This document shows positions 22,715 through 31,154 of a stretch of 36,186 bases of DNA, one piece after another. Under the pieces are notes generated by a model that was not told where the DNA came from, made no database searches, and saw only the letters and a list, made by a program, of their open reading frames with translations. The translations under genes were made by a program, and so were the position numbers. This DNA comes from Sphingomonadales bacterium 63-6 (GTDB lineage: Bacteria > Pseudomonadota > Alphaproteobacteria > Sphingomonadales > Sphingomonadaceae): contig MKUB01000196.1 of the NCBI GenBank assembly GCA_001898545.1, forward strand, positions 1 through 36,186, in the 5' to 3' direction. Each line of letters opens with the position of its first letter. Position 1 is the stretch's first letter.

Positions 22715-23929
22715 ATGTCAAAAATCGATTTTGGCGAACATGGCGGCGGACTTCGACATTTCGATGTCGTAGAAGAAGCGCTTGATTACATCTCACAGCG
22801 CATCGTGGAATTTCGGCCTGACGACACATTTGCAGAGTCCGAAACATGGAGGAAGCCGATCGTACATCGATGGCTTGAGATTCAGGAAGAAATTATTAGG
22901 CGGCGCGATGCTGATCTAATGGCCGAGCGAGAGCCAGATTTCGAGTTAAATGGCTTTCTAGCGTTGAAGGCAGCTATTCGGAGAGATTCAAAGGCAGGCG
23001 AAGCCCTGTTCGCGATTAACGCTGAATTTGGCTCAAGTGCTGCCCGTAGCGCAGCATGGTTCGCCACACGACTTCCCGACGAACAAATCTCCATGCCTAA
23101 CACTCGCGATGGGATCATCGGTGTTGTCGCATTCAGCGAAGCAATGGTTGGATCAGGCGATGCTGCTCACAGAGCTAGTCAGATCGCATACAAAAATCTC
23201 GTCAAATCCATACAGAATGACGTCGAAGAGCATCGACGGCAGCTGTTGGATTATTGTGAAAACCACGAAGCGAAAGTAGGCGACCTCAACATTCGCTTGG
23301 AACAAGAGATGCGTCAGTGGAACGAATGGCGTACCGTCACAGGAGGAGAGGTTCAAGCAGACCGCCAGCAATGGTCTGAAGATTGGAATAGCGCTTACAA
23401 CGCCTTCACCGAACAATTAAGCATCGAGGCGCCAGTTGCACTATGGAACTTGCGCGCATTAGAACACACAAGGAATGCTAGGCGCTTACGCCTTTCGATC
23501 GCTAGCTTTTGCATTATCGGTGCATTTTTGCTTATTGGGTTAATTCCGATTTCGTTGAAATCGGTGCATCACCTCATGGGAGACCCGAATGCCTCGGCTG
23601 GGCAATTTAGTCCGCATGAATTAATATTCTCGGCTTCGTTATTACTCTTCTATCTCACCATGTTTTTCTGGCTGATGCGGATAGTAGTGCGCATGTATAT
23701 GACCGAGCACCATCTTGGTATTGATGCAAAATCCCGTGCAGCGATGGCTGAGACATATCTCTCCCTGACAAAGCAACGTGTAGCCACCGATCAGGATCGG
23801 GCAATTGTGCTCGCGACGCTTTTCCGTCCGGTCGTCGACGGAATTGTGAAAGATGACGGTCTACCCGCAATTACACCAGCAGCTATCTTGTCAGGATTGG
23901 CTGGAGGAAAAGCTCATGCAGGCAATTAA
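22715..23929 (+). CDS. Membrane-anchored coiled-coil protein (DUF6161-like), unknown function
   Basis: The product is 404 aa. Residues 1-250 are charged and helical, with a likely coiled coil (HRRQLLDYCENHEAKVGDLN). Two membrane spans lie at about 258-280 (SIASFCIIGAFLLIGLIPIS) and 305-330 (LIFSASLLLFYLTMFFWLM). The C-terminal cytoplasmic tail has EHHLGIDAKSRAAMAETYLS and then IVLATLFRPVVDGIVKDDGL, which I tentatively match to DUF6161 proteins. The start ATG 22715 has GGGGA upstream. It is AT-richer than phage core genes and convergent with the next gene (7 bp apart). Confidence 0.6.
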   Translation: MSKIDFGEHGGGLRHFDVVEEALDYISQRIVEFRPDDTFAESETWRKPIVHRWLEIQEEIIRRRDADLMAEREPDFELNGFLALKAAIRRDSKAGEALFAINAEFGSSAARSAAWFATRLPDEQISMPNTRDGIIGVVAFSEAMVGSGDAAHRASQIAYKNLVKSIQNDVEEHRRQLLDYCENHEAKVGDLNIRLEQEMRQWNEWRTVTGGEVQADRQQWSEDWNSAYNAFTEQLSIEAPVALWNLRALEHTRNARRLRLSIASFCIIGAFLLIGLIPISLKSVHHLMGDPNASAGQFSPHELIFSASLLLFYLTMFFWLMRIVVRMYMTEHHLGIDAKSRAAMAETYLSLTKQRVATDQDRAIVLATLFRPVVDGIVKDDGLPAITPAAILSGLAGGKAHAGN

Positions 23930-23936
23930 CTACGCA

Positions 23937-24737
23937 CTATCTGCCCAGCTTGAGGATCCGCTCCGCTCGTTGAATTCGGTATTTGGCGCCTTCCCAATTG
24001 CCGTGAAAACGAAATGCATCACCATCGGAGAAGGCAAAGCGCCAAGGTTCAAATACCAGAGGGTGTAGTACGCCCTGCTGTCCTTCCAGGCGCACGTACC
24101 ATTCCCCGTGAACGTTGAAGACTGTGCCATAAACACCGTTCAGAACGCTCATGCCCTCTGGCGCTGGAAGACCCTTGAGTAGCTGGCTTGCCGCAGGTCG
24201 GCTTGCAAATAGTTTGTCGGCCAAATTCTCAGCGCTGAAAGTGCCGTTCTGATTATCTTTAACAGTTCTGGCAGGCGCGTCGATCGCGGCCGCTATTTTT
24301 TCCGAAATCTTCCGATCGATGTTTACGGTGTTTCCATCACCATTGATCACGATATTAACTTGTCGCGCCTGATCGCGTGCAATAGGTTCATTGAGAGCCT
24401 TGATGGTCTTACGATCTTGAGCTGTGATTTTTCCCTTTTTGAAGCCTTGAACAATAGAAATCACATCAGCCAAGAACCCAACATATGCACCCAACTCTTT
24501 GATATATAGACCGGCGGCAGCTGCGCTCAAAGTGCCGGCAACAGCAAATTCAATCCACCAACTGCCGGTTCCCGAAGCGTGAACCGTCAACTTCAGGTGA
24601 TTTCGTCGCCTTTCGAAGCGTTGGAAATTAGTCCCGACTTCCGCAATCATGGCACCGAGGAGTTGGGCATCTATCACCCCATCGGTTTCGTATTTGATGC
24701 GAAGGAACGGAATGTCCCTATCGGCAATCACCTCCAC
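23937..24737 (-). CDS. Unknown cargo protein with hydrophobic segment (266 aa)
   Basis: The start GTG 24737 is well supported, with AGGAGG six bases upstream. The N-terminal 60 residues look globular (VGTNFQRFERRRNHLKLTVH). A hydrophobic Ala-rich stretch follows at about 65-95 (FAVAGTLSAAAAGLYIKELG), then RQVNIVINGDGNTVNIDRKI, a beta-type Asn/Gly-rich strand pattern. The C-terminal domain (YGTVFNVHGEWYVRLEGQQG) is beta-rich. I do not recognise the family. It is transcribed leftward toward the DUF6161-like gene and away from the restriction-like gene by a 105-bp gap. Function unknown. Confidence 0.6.
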   Translation of the reverse strand: MEVIADRDIPFLRIKYETDGVIDAQLLGAMIAEVGTNFQRFERRRNHLKLTVHASGTGSWWIEFAVAGTLSAAAAGLYIKELGAYVGFLADVISIVQGFKKGKITAQDRKTIKALNEPIARDQARQVNIVINGDGNTVNIDRKISEKIAAAIDAPARTVKDNQNGTFSAENLADKLFASRPAASQLLKGLPAPEGMSVLNGVYGTVFNVHGEWYVRLEGQQGVLHPLVFEPWRFAFSDGDAFRFHGNWEGAKYRIQRAERILKLGR

Positions 24738-24842
24738 CCCACACCTCCTGTTTTTTTATTGGATGGCGCCGCAGCGTAACTAAGAATCAACAACGCTCAC
24801 CTTGGTTCATGCTGGCCGCAAGGCCAACCATTTGCCTTTGGA

Positions 24843-25895
24843 TTAGCCTTCAAGCTCGGCAATCCGCTCCAACAGCGCCTTTTCGAACTTATAGATGTCA
24901 ATCGCGCCAGCCACTGAATGGCGCGTCTCATCTTTGCCGGTGAACAGCCCCAGATAGCGGACGTTCTCGCTGTTGAAGTGAAGCCGGGCGAGCGGCTTGC
25001 GATTATTGTCGTCCAGCAGGACCGCACAGTAAGACTTTGCATCGCGGATCACGACGCGCGCCGGATCGATCACACGGGCCGCAATTGCCCGCACGATGTT
25101 GTAACCGGCCAGTTCTTCTTCCGTGGTCACAATCTCGTCAGCGCCAGCCACCTCAACGGGTTCCTCCTCATGGGGATTGGAGGCGCTCAGCGCTGAATTC
25201 AGCCGGTCGTTGACCTTGTCACGGATCAGGCCGCTGATCGAACGGGTGATGTGTTCTTTGAAGGTTTCCCGCACCTGCGGAGTGAGATTGCCTTCATGGA
25301 TGCGGCCAGCGATCAAGCGCACGAACTGATCCGAAGGGCTGGCAAATTCCTTTTCCAGTTCCGCATCGACAAGCGATTGCAGCTTCAGGCTGCCAGCCTC
25401 GCGAATGATCGCATCGACATCGAAGGATTGCTTGGCAAACTTCTCCAGCGTCCGAAGGTCTGTCTTGCTGTATCGCTCAAGCGTAAACTCGAAGAACGGC
25501 ACTTCGTCCATGCGGTTCGCAGCGTCGATGTCAGAGTAGAATTTGTAGATAACGCCATTGGTCAGCACCGCGACGCGCACTTCCTGAATGGCGGAAAAAT
25601 ACCGGAAAAGCTGGGATGCGTGCTTCAGGTTAAGCTCGCCGTTGGCTGGCTTGCATTCAACCAGCATGCGAATGGCATCGCCATCCTTGATGGCGTAATC
25701 GACCTTTTCGCCCTTCTTCGTCCCCACATCGCAGGTGAATTCTGGCACCACCTCGCCGGGGTTGAACACATTGTAACCCAGGGCTTGCAGGAAAGGCATA
25801 ACAAGAGCGTTCTTCGCCGCTTCCTCTGTCGCCAGAACTTCCCGGTGCGCACGCATCGTCCGCGCGACTTCGTCAATCTTCGATCCCAAATCCAT
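24843..25895 (-). CDS. Stand-alone PD-(D/E)XK protein related to the N-terminal domain of type I restriction HsdR
   Basis: The product is 350 aa. The nuclease-like core is at 40-120: TEEAAKNALVMPFLQALGYN, FNPGEVVPEFTCDVG, KVDYAIKDG and MLVECKPANG, giving the Asp, then Glu-x-Lys pattern. The rest is helical with a C-terminal segment LARLHFNSENVRYLG. Such proteins (COG4748-like) lack the helicase of HsdR, and some occur in prophages. Start ATG 25895 is preceded by a GGGGGG run, and ATG 25907 is an alternative. It lies next to the repressor gene and is likely expressed in lysogens. Confidence 0.75.
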   Translation of the reverse strand: MDLGSKIDEVARTMRAHREVLATEEAAKNALVMPFLQALGYNVFNPGEVVPEFTCDVGTKKGEKVDYAIKDGDAIRMLVECKPANGELNLKHASQLFRYFSAIQEVRVAVLTNGVIYKFYSDIDAANRMDEVPFFEFTLERYSKTDLRTLEKFAKQSFDVDAIIREAGSLKLQSLVDAELEKEFASPSDQFVRLIAGRIHEGNLTPQVRETFKEHITRSISGLIRDKVNDRLNSALSASNPHEEEPVEVAGADEIVTTEEELAGYNIVRAIAARVIDPARVVIRDAKSYCAVLLDDNNRKPLARLHFNSENVRYLGLFTGKDETRHSVAGAIDIYKFEKALLERIAELEG

Positions 25896-25915
25896 AGTGC
25901 CCCCCATTCTCGTCG

Positions 25916-26572
25916 TCACATCTTCCGAACGATCCCCACTACGCGGCCGAGGATGTGCAGTTCGCCATCGTGTGCCACTTCCGGCGGGACCGCCGGGTTA
26001 TCGGATAGAATCTTCACGCCATCCGGAGTCGGCCTCAGTCGCTTGACCATGCCGCTGCCGCAATACGCAACAGCCCATATCTTGTCGGCCAGCGTCATGC
26101 TTTGCTGCGATGTATCGATCAGCAGCAAGTCACTGTCGTGGATGGTGGGCATCATGCTGTCGCCTGAGCCCTGGGCGAAATAGACCGCTTCTGGATTGGC
26201 GCTGGTATATTGGCGTAGCCAGCCCCGGCTGAAGTGGCGGACCGTTTTGGTTACCGGGACTTCGAAGGCTGTCGAGCCCATGCCGAAGCGGAGATCGATT
26301 TCTTGGACTTCGACCAGGTCGAGTTGGTCGGCCAGCACAGTTGCCGATGGCGCAGGCAGTGCCCCGACAGAAGGATCGTCCGTTTCGCCTGAAAGGTATT
26401 CGGCTGTAGTGCCTAGCGCGCGCGCAATCTTGTGAAGATGCGACGATCCGGAACTGATCCCCGACTCTAATTTGCCGATTGTCGCCTGTGACAGGCCAAC
26501 CTGCTTCGCAAGCTGAGTCTGAGAAAGACCCAGCTTGTTCCGCAATTCCGCGATTCTCTCACCCGTGCGCAT
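25916..26572 (-). CDS. cI: CI/LexA-like phage repressor (HTH plus S24 peptidase)
   Basis: The product is 218 aa. The N-terminal Xre helix-turn-helix is LGLSQTQLAKQVGLSQATIG followed by KLESG. The C-terminal S24 domain has the catalytic Ser in GSGDSMMPTIHDSDLLLID and the Lys in GMVKRLRPTPDGVKI. It should hold the prophage silent and cleave itself when RecA is activated, so induction by DNA damage is likely. The start ATG 26572 (MRTGERIAELR) is preferred over the track start at 26584. It reads away from the cro-like gene across two matching operators. Confidence 0.92.
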   Translation of the reverse strand: MRTGERIAELRNKLGLSQTQLAKQVGLSQATIGKLESGISSGSSHLHKIARALGTTAEYLSGETDDPSVGALPAPSATVLADQLDLVEVQEIDLRFGMGSTAFEVPVTKTVRHFSRGWLRQYTSANPEAVYFAQGSGDSMMPTIHDSDLLLIDTSQQSMTLADKIWAVAYCGSGMVKRLRPTPDGVKILSDNPAVPPEVAHDGELHILGRVVGIVRKM

Positions 26573-26586
26573 AGCAACACACACTT

Positions 26587-26648
26587 ATTCCGTTTGGAAT
26601 TGCCCGATACCTTCGATATGCCCTTGACCTTCTAATTCCATATGGAAT
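26587..26648. promoter_or_regulatory. Lysogeny switch: two ATTCC-N4-GGAAT operators with divergent promoters
   Basis: Perfect palindromes ATTCCGTTTGGAAT (26587-26600) and ATTCCATATGGAAT (26635-26648) lie 48 bp apart between the divergent cI and cro-like genes. TTGACC (26624-26629) and AATAAAT near 26646 form a rightward promoter that overlaps the second operator. The first operator lies 15 bp upstream of the cI ATG. CI and the Cro-like protein are the expected ligands. Confidence 0.8.
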
Positions 26649-26658
26649 AAATGGGGGT

Positions 26659-27000
26659 ATGGAACACGACCTGACACCTTTGGAAGCCTTGGAACTGGCG
26701 GTTACCCGCGCTGGGAGCCAATCAGCGCTGGCGCGCATTTGCCGAGTTGGGCAACCGGCGGTCTGGAAATGGCTGCAATCCTCCAAGCGCATCCCGGCCC
26801 AGCATGTTATCGCAGTGGAGTTTGCCACTAACGTTTCCCGCCACCAGCTGCGCCCGGATATCTACCCACTCGAACCTGCACTTCCCGCCTCCGCGATTGG
26901 CGAGGAAGCCCCGCTCTGTGGCCCAATCCTATCCGTCCATGCGCTCGCGAAATACGGCAATCCGGCCAAGTTTATGGACGAAAGGGAAGTTGCCGCATGA
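26659..27000 (+). CDS. Cro-like (YdaS-type) transcriptional regulator
   Basis: The product is 113 aa. The helix-turn-helix is ALELAVTRAGSQSALARICR then VGQPAVWKWLQSSKRIPAQH and VIAVEFATNVSRHQLRPDIY, a pattern of YdaS/Cro-like phage regulators. The residues after 65 are less ordered (LPASAIGEEAPLCGPILSVH). It starts the rightward early operon and probably represses cI. Its stop overlaps the next gene (ATGA), and the operon continues to the CII-like and Ogr-like genes. An alternative is a YdaS toxin-like role, which I consider less likely next to cI. Confidence 0.82.
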   Translation: MEHDLTPLEALELAVTRAGSQSALARICRVGQPAVWKWLQSSKRIPAQHVIAVEFATNVSRHQLRPDIYPLEPALPASAIGEEAPLCGPILSVHALAKYGNPAKFMDEREVAA

Positions 27001-27332
27001 TCGGGAAGACCCTAGCTCGCCACGCCATCAAACCGAACCTGCCCGCCCCCGAATTTGGGCAGGCTCCGGTTACGCTGGGCAGGGGCTCCCCCCTTGCCCC
27101 TGCCCAGCCCATCAAACACACGCTGCTGCCCGTCTCCGAACCGGAATGGCGCTATGACCCGGCAGCGCTGGAAGCGCGCCTGGTGGAGCGCAACCGGCGG
27201 GTGCAGGCCATTGCCGCCAAGGTGCAGCTGGTGACGCTTGGCCTGCTGGCCCTTGGGCTGGCCATCGGCCTGCCGATCATGGGCAAGAATATCTGGCTGG
27301 GCCTGACCTTTGCTCAGGAGGGGCGGCCATGA
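26997..27332 (+). CDS. Small membrane protein in the early operon (111 aa)
   Basis: Residues 1-60 are Pro-rich and appear disordered (LPAPEFGQAPVTLGRGSPLA). A basic helix (ALEARLVERNRRVQAIAAKV) then leads to a membrane span (QLVTLGLLALGLAIGLPIMG). It overlaps both neighbours by ATGA, so translation is coupled. Its coding sequence carries a perfect 12-bp inverted repeat at 27075-27107. Function unknown. Confidence 0.6.
   Translation: MIGKTLARHAIKPNLPAPEFGQAPVTLGRGSPLAPAQPIKHTLLPVSEPEWRYDPAALEARLVERNRRVQAIAAKVQLVTLGLLALGLAIGLPIMGKNIWLGLTFAQEGRP
27075..27107 (+). repeat. Perfect 12-bp inverted repeat inside an early gene
   Basis: CTGGGCAGGGGC-N9-GCCCCTGCCCAG folds into a very stable hairpin in the transcript. 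It lies within codons for the Gly/Pro-rich region of the 111-aa protein. No T-run follows. The core GCAGGGGC is also part of the host-side inverted repeat at 35921-35998. Confidence 0.8.
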
Positions 27333-27445
27333 TCGACCCTGCCCAGCGCCGCGAAGACAGGCTGCTGATGCTTGGCGCCTGCCTTGTGGGCGCGCTGACC
27401 AGCCTGTTGTTCCTGATGATCGTTGCCGGGGATGCCCGGCCTTGA
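27329..27445 (+). CDS. Small membrane peptide (38 aa), missing from the ORF track
   Basis: The frame starts at ATG 27329 within the stop of the previous gene (ATGA) and encodes MIDPAQRREDRLLMLGACLV followed by GALTSLLFLMIVAGDARP. A charged N-terminus precedes one membrane span. AGGAGG (27316-27323 region, CAGGAGGGG) lies just upstream of the ATG, a strong ribosome site. The overlap and the ribosome site support real translation. Function unknown. Confidence 0.6.
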   Translation: MIDPAQRREDRLLMLGACLVGALTSLLFLMIVAGDARP

Positions 27446-27482
27446 ACTGCCCTTTGCCTTCCCTTGTTCAGGAGCCTGCCGC

Positions 27483-27947
27483 GTGACCATTCCCCGCCAG
27501 CCCATCACCTTTGAAAATGCCCTGTGGCAGATTGCCGCCCTGCTGGGCTGGGATGGCTGCGCCGCGGTGCTTGGCAAATCCGAAAGCCAGGTGCGCAAGC
27601 TGGGCACGCCCGGTGTCGAGCGTGAAATCAGCCTGCGCGATGCCTTGCGCCTGGACGCGGCATTCCGCGCCGCCGGGGGCGACGGTGCGCCCTTGCTGGA
27701 ATGTTATGCCATCAAGCTGGACCTGAAAATCCCGGTGGAGCCTGCCGCACCGGCCTGCATGATTGTGGGTGCCGGGCGCGCCGCCAAGGAAAGCGGCGAG
27801 GCCGTGGCCGCCGCAATCGAGCTGGCCCACAATGCCAATGATCCGCGGGCCCGCGTGAATGCCTGCCGCGAAATTGAAGAGGCGATCACCGAGCTGACCC
27901 GCCTGCTGACCCGCATGGCCGCCCAGAACGAGGAGATGCGCGCATGA
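27483..27947 (+). CDS. CII-like phage regulatory protein (CP76 family, putative)
   Basis: The product is 154 aa from GTG 27483 (MTIPRQPITFENALWQIAAL), with AGGAG upstream. The track ORF starts earlier at 27423 inside the previous gene. The N-terminal half shows LGWDGCAAVLGKSESQVRKL and then ISLRDALRLDAAFRAAGGD, resembling the HTH layout of phage regulatory CII/CP76 proteins (P2 Cox or Mu-like activators differ). The C-terminal part is helical with ARVNACREIEEAITELTRLL. It overlaps the Ogr-like gene by ATGA. Confidence 0.6.
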   Translation: MTIPRQPITFENALWQIAALLGWDGCAAVLGKSESQVRKLGTPGVEREISLRDALRLDAAFRAAGGDGAPLLECYAIKLDLKIPVEPAAPACMIVGAGRAAKESGEAVAAAIELAHNANDPRARVNACREIEEAITELTRLLTRMAAQNEEMRA

Positions 27948-28282
27948 TGCCCGCCCGCGCCCAGCCCCCGCAAACCCCGCCCGCCACGGTTCAGCGCATC
28001 CATATGGGCAAGGCCCCTGCGGTCAGCTGCCCCGTTTGCGGCCAGAAGGCCCACACGCGCAGCAGCACGGAAATTACGCCCACCTATCGCGAACTCTATT
28101 ACCGCTGCAGCAATATCGCCTGCGGCATGACCTGGGTGGCCAGCCTCAGCTTTGAACGAGTGCTTTCCCCCAGCGGATTGGGCGATCAGTTCCGCGCGCC
28201 CCGTCCGGCCCAGCAGCGCCCGCCGGGGGAGGATTTCGGGCAGATGTCCATCTTTGAAATGATCCCCAAGCCTTCCGGCTGA
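27944..28282 (+). CDS. ogr: Ogr/Delta-type late gene activator (Cys4 zinc finger)
   Basis: The product is 112 aa. The zinc finger is VSCPVCGQKAHTRSSTEITP then TYRELYYRCSNIACGMTWVA, giving C-x2-C, about 22 residues, C-x4-C, as in P2 Ogr. This family activates transcription of P2-type late operons by contacting RNA polymerase. An N-terminal extension of about 28 residues and a C-terminal tail (MSIFEMIPKPSG) are longer than in P2. ATG 27944 overlaps the upstream stop, and ATG 27947 is an equal alternative. Likely target sites are the dyads at 10114 and 14794, which is inference. Confidence 0.85.
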   Translation: MMPARAQPPQTPPATVQRIHMGKAPAVSCPVCGQKAHTRSSTEITPTYRELYYRCSNIACGMTWVASLSFERVLSPSGLGDQFRAPRPAQQRPPGEDFGQMSIFEMIPKPSG

Positions 28283-28394
28283 GGGGGCCCGGCGCCCCAG
28301 GCCAGCCCCGAACCATCCGCTTCCCATCCCTGTTTCGCCGTGCCGGTCAACCGGTGCGCGATGCCCTGCACCCTGAAAAGACAGCACCGCCCCG

Positions 28395-31154
28395 ATGGAC
28401 GATATACTTCGCCAGAATATCCTTTCCCGGCTGCGCGCGGATTACAAATTCGGCGCTGGCGGCGGCGATTGGCTGCGCGGCGGGCGCTGCCCGGATTGCA
28501 AGGGCAAAGAGCTTTACATTCATGCCAAGCACCCCTGGCTGCTGAAATGCGGGCGGGAAAACAAATGCGGCCATGAATGGTCGACCCGCGACCTTTACGC
28601 CGACCTGTTCGACAATTGGTCTGACCGGCACCCGCAGACGCCCGAAGATCCACATGCAGCGGCCAAAGCCTATTTGCGGGACGAGCGCGGGCTGAACATC
28701 GTCAAACTGGCGGGCGCCTATGCGCAGGATTCCTATTTCGACCGGAAGCTGAATGCCGGATCGGCCACAGTGCGCTTCACCCTGCCCGGCGGCGGATGGT
28801 GGGAAAGGCTGATCGACCGGGTTCACCGCTTCGGCAAGAAGAAGGCGAACATCAAATATGGCTATTCCTATCGCGGCCATGCCTGGCACCACCCCGATCT
28901 GAGCTTTGCCGACTTCGCCCAGGCAGAAGAAATCTGGTTTGCGGAAGGCATCTTTGACACGGTCGCCCTGGGCGAGGCATTCGAGCGGGATCGGCCGGGG
29001 GCGCTGGCAGCCTCCACCATGTCCACCAATAATTACCCGGCGCTGTGGCTGGACGATCTGGCCAGGGCCGTGGCGGAGCTGGGGCCCATGGCCCGGCGGC
29101 CCACGCTGGTCTTCGCCTATGATGTCGGCCCTGCCGGCATCCGCTTTACCCGCCGCTATGTGGAACAGGCGCGCGAAGCCGGGTGGACCGCCCGCGCCGC
29201 GCAGGTGCGGCCCGATGGCGAAGGGACCAAGCTGGATTGGAACGACCTGCTGAAGCGCGGGAAGCTGGCCAGTGCGGATCTGGAAACCTACCTTGAAAAT
29301 GGCGACATCACGATTGCGGAGAATGCCGCTGAAAAGGCGTTCCTGCTCTATCGCCGGTCGCGCCGCAGCGAATTCCCGCTGACCTTCAAGAGCCGCCAGC
29401 TCTGGGCGAAATTCTCGGTCGAGCGGATCAACGAGCTGATCCAGTCCTATGGCGAAGACAAGACGCTTGCCGCCCTGTCCAACGACCGGAAATGGGACAT
29501 GGCCGCGCGTGAAGCGGTGGAAGTGCAGGAAATCGCCAACTGCACCTTTCGCACCCTCTATTTCCAGCGCGACAAGGCGCTGAACGATGCCAGCTATTAC
29601 GTGCGCGTCGATTTCCCCGGCAAGCAGGACACGGTGAAGGCGCCCTTCCCCGGCCCCGCCGTGGCCGGTGCAGGCGAATTCAAGAAGCGGCTGATCAGCG
29701 TGGCGCCGGGCGCCATGTTCACCGGCAGCAATTATCAGCTGGATAAGCTGATGGAGCGTCAGCTCGACAATATCCGCACGGTCGATACGCTCTATTTCTC
29801 CGGCTATTCCATCGAACATGGCGCGTGGATGTTTGACGATGTCGCGGTCACCGATGGCCGCGTGATCGCGCTGAACGAGGAAGACTTCTTCGAGATCGGC
29901 AAGGTGGGCCTGAAGCCCAAGGAAGCCACCGGCGAATTCGCGATAGAATATGATCCCCATGGGCTGAATTTCAGCTGGTGGAACGATCTTTATACCGCCT
30001 TCGGGCCGCTGGGCCTTGTCTCGCTGGCCTTCTGGCTGCTGACCCTGTTTGCCGAACAGATCCGCCGCGATCAGCAAAGCCTGGCCTTTCTGGAAATTGC
30101 CGGGCCTCCGGGTTCGGGCAAGTCCACCCTGCTGATCTTCCTGTGGAAGCTGGTGGGACGCCGCCACAATTACGAAGGTTTCGATCCGGCCAGCGCCACC
30201 GCTGCCGGCATCGCGCGCGAGCTGGTGAAATACGGCAATCTGCCGGTGGTATTCCTTGAAGGGGACCGCAAGAAGGACCAGCCCGCCGCCCGCAAGTTCG
30301 ACTGGTCCGAACTCAAGAAGATCTACAACGGCCATTCGCCCCGCACACGCGGCATCGCCAATGGCGGCACGGACACTTTCAGCCCGCCCTTTCGCGGCGC
30401 CATGGTGATCGCCCAGAACGATCCCGTGCGCGATGCGGAAGATGCGGTGCTGGAACGCATCATGCCGCTATTCGTGGACAAGAGCCGCTTCACGCCGGAG
30501 GGCAAGGACGCGGGCAATCGCCTGAAGCGGATCGATACCGAAGCCGTCTCTCACTGGATGGTGGCGATGATCCGGCAGGAAAAGCAAATCCTCGCCCATT
30601 ACCACCAGCGTTTCCCGCTGCACGAGCAGCGCCTGCTGGACCATCCCGAAGTCCAGAACGACCGGCTTGCCTTCAACCATGCCCAGCTGGCCGCCGCGCT
30701 GGATTGCCTTGCCCAGGCCATGATGGTGGATGGCAAGCCCGTGATCGCGCCTGCGCAGCTGGCGGAGGGGCACCAGCTGATCGAACGCATGTGCCTGCTG
30801 CAGCATGGCGCGCTGGGCGCCGATCTGCCCGGCGTGGTGCAGTTCTGGGAAAGCTTCGACTTCCTCGATCGCAAGATCACCGAAGGGAAGCTGGAGGCCG
30901 AATGCTATGGCCTCAATCATTACCGCAAGGCCGACAAGGGCCTGATCGCGGTCAGCATGCCCGAGATCGAGCAGGTATTTTCGCAATACCGTTTCTCGAT
31001 CCCCGGCGGGACCATGCTGGAGCTGAAGAAGCTCCTCAAGACCAGCAAGGCGCGCAAGTTCCTGGGCGATAAGCAGGTGAACTGCCGCGACGGCAAGAAC
31101 CGCCACTGCTGGGTTTTCCAGGACACCAAACACCAGGAGGCTTTGCCGGTATGA
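28395..31154 (+). CDS. Phage primase-helicase (zinc finger, Toprim, P-loop ATPase)
   Basis: The product is 919 aa. The N-terminal zinc finger has C32-x2-C35 and C52-x5-C58 (RCPDCKGKEL, LLKCGRENKCGHEW). A Toprim-like primase part follows at about 170-260 (EEIWFAEGIFDTVALGE, LVFAYDVGPAGIRF). The helicase has Walker A LEIAGPPGSGKSTLLI near residue 570 and Walker B LPVVFLEGDRKK. The layout resembles P4 alpha-type replication proteins. It should start phage DNA replication. It follows the Ogr-like gene by 112 bp, which contains a GC-rich small hairpin. The 662-aa opposite ORF is a shadow. Confidence 0.88.
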   Translation: MDDILRQNILSRLRADYKFGAGGGDWLRGGRCPDCKGKELYIHAKHPWLLKCGRENKCGHEWSTRDLYADLFDNWSDRHPQTPEDPHAAAKAYLRDERGLNIVKLAGAYAQDSYFDRKLNAGSATVRFTLPGGGWWERLIDRVHRFGKKKANIKYGYSYRGHAWHHPDLSFADFAQAEEIWFAEGIFDTVALGEAFERDRPGALAASTMSTNNYPALWLDDLARAVAELGPMARRPTLVFAYDVGPAGIRFTRRYVEQAREAGWTARAAQVRPDGEGTKLDWNDLLKRGKLASADLETYLENGDITIAENAAEKAFLLYRRSRRSEFPLTFKSRQLWAKFSVERINELIQSYGEDKTLAALSNDRKWDMAAREAVEVQEIANCTFRTLYFQRDKALNDASYYVRVDFPGKQDTVKAPFPGPAVAGAGEFKKRLISVAPGAMFTGSNYQLDKLMERQLDNIRTVDTLYFSGYSIEHGAWMFDDVAVTDGRVIALNEEDFFEIGKVGLKPKEATGEFAIEYDPHGLNFSWWNDLYTAFGPLGLVSLAFWLLTLFAEQIRRDQQSLAFLEIAGPPGSGKSTLLIFLWKLVGRRHNYEGFDPASATAAGIARELVKYGNLPVVFLEGDRKKDQPAARKFDWSELKKIYNGHSPRTRGIANGGTDTFSPPFRGAMVIAQNDPVRDAEDAVLERIMPLFVDKSRFTPEGKDAGNRLKRIDTEAVSHWMVAMIRQEKQILAHYHQRFPLHEQRLLDHPEVQNDRLAFNHAQLAAALDCLAQAMMVDGKPVIAPAQLAEGHQLIERMCLLQHGALGADLPGVVQFWESFDFLDRKITEGKLEAECYGLNHYRKADKGLIAVSMPEIEQVFSQYRFSIPGGTMLELKKLLKTSKARKFLGDKQVNCRDGKNRHCWVFQDTKHQEALPV

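Noticed and set aside
28347-30335. 662-aa leftward ORF opposite the primase-helicase
   Set aside because: It is the antisense of a gene with clear zinc-finger, Toprim and Walker motifs; long opposite frames are expected at this GC content.
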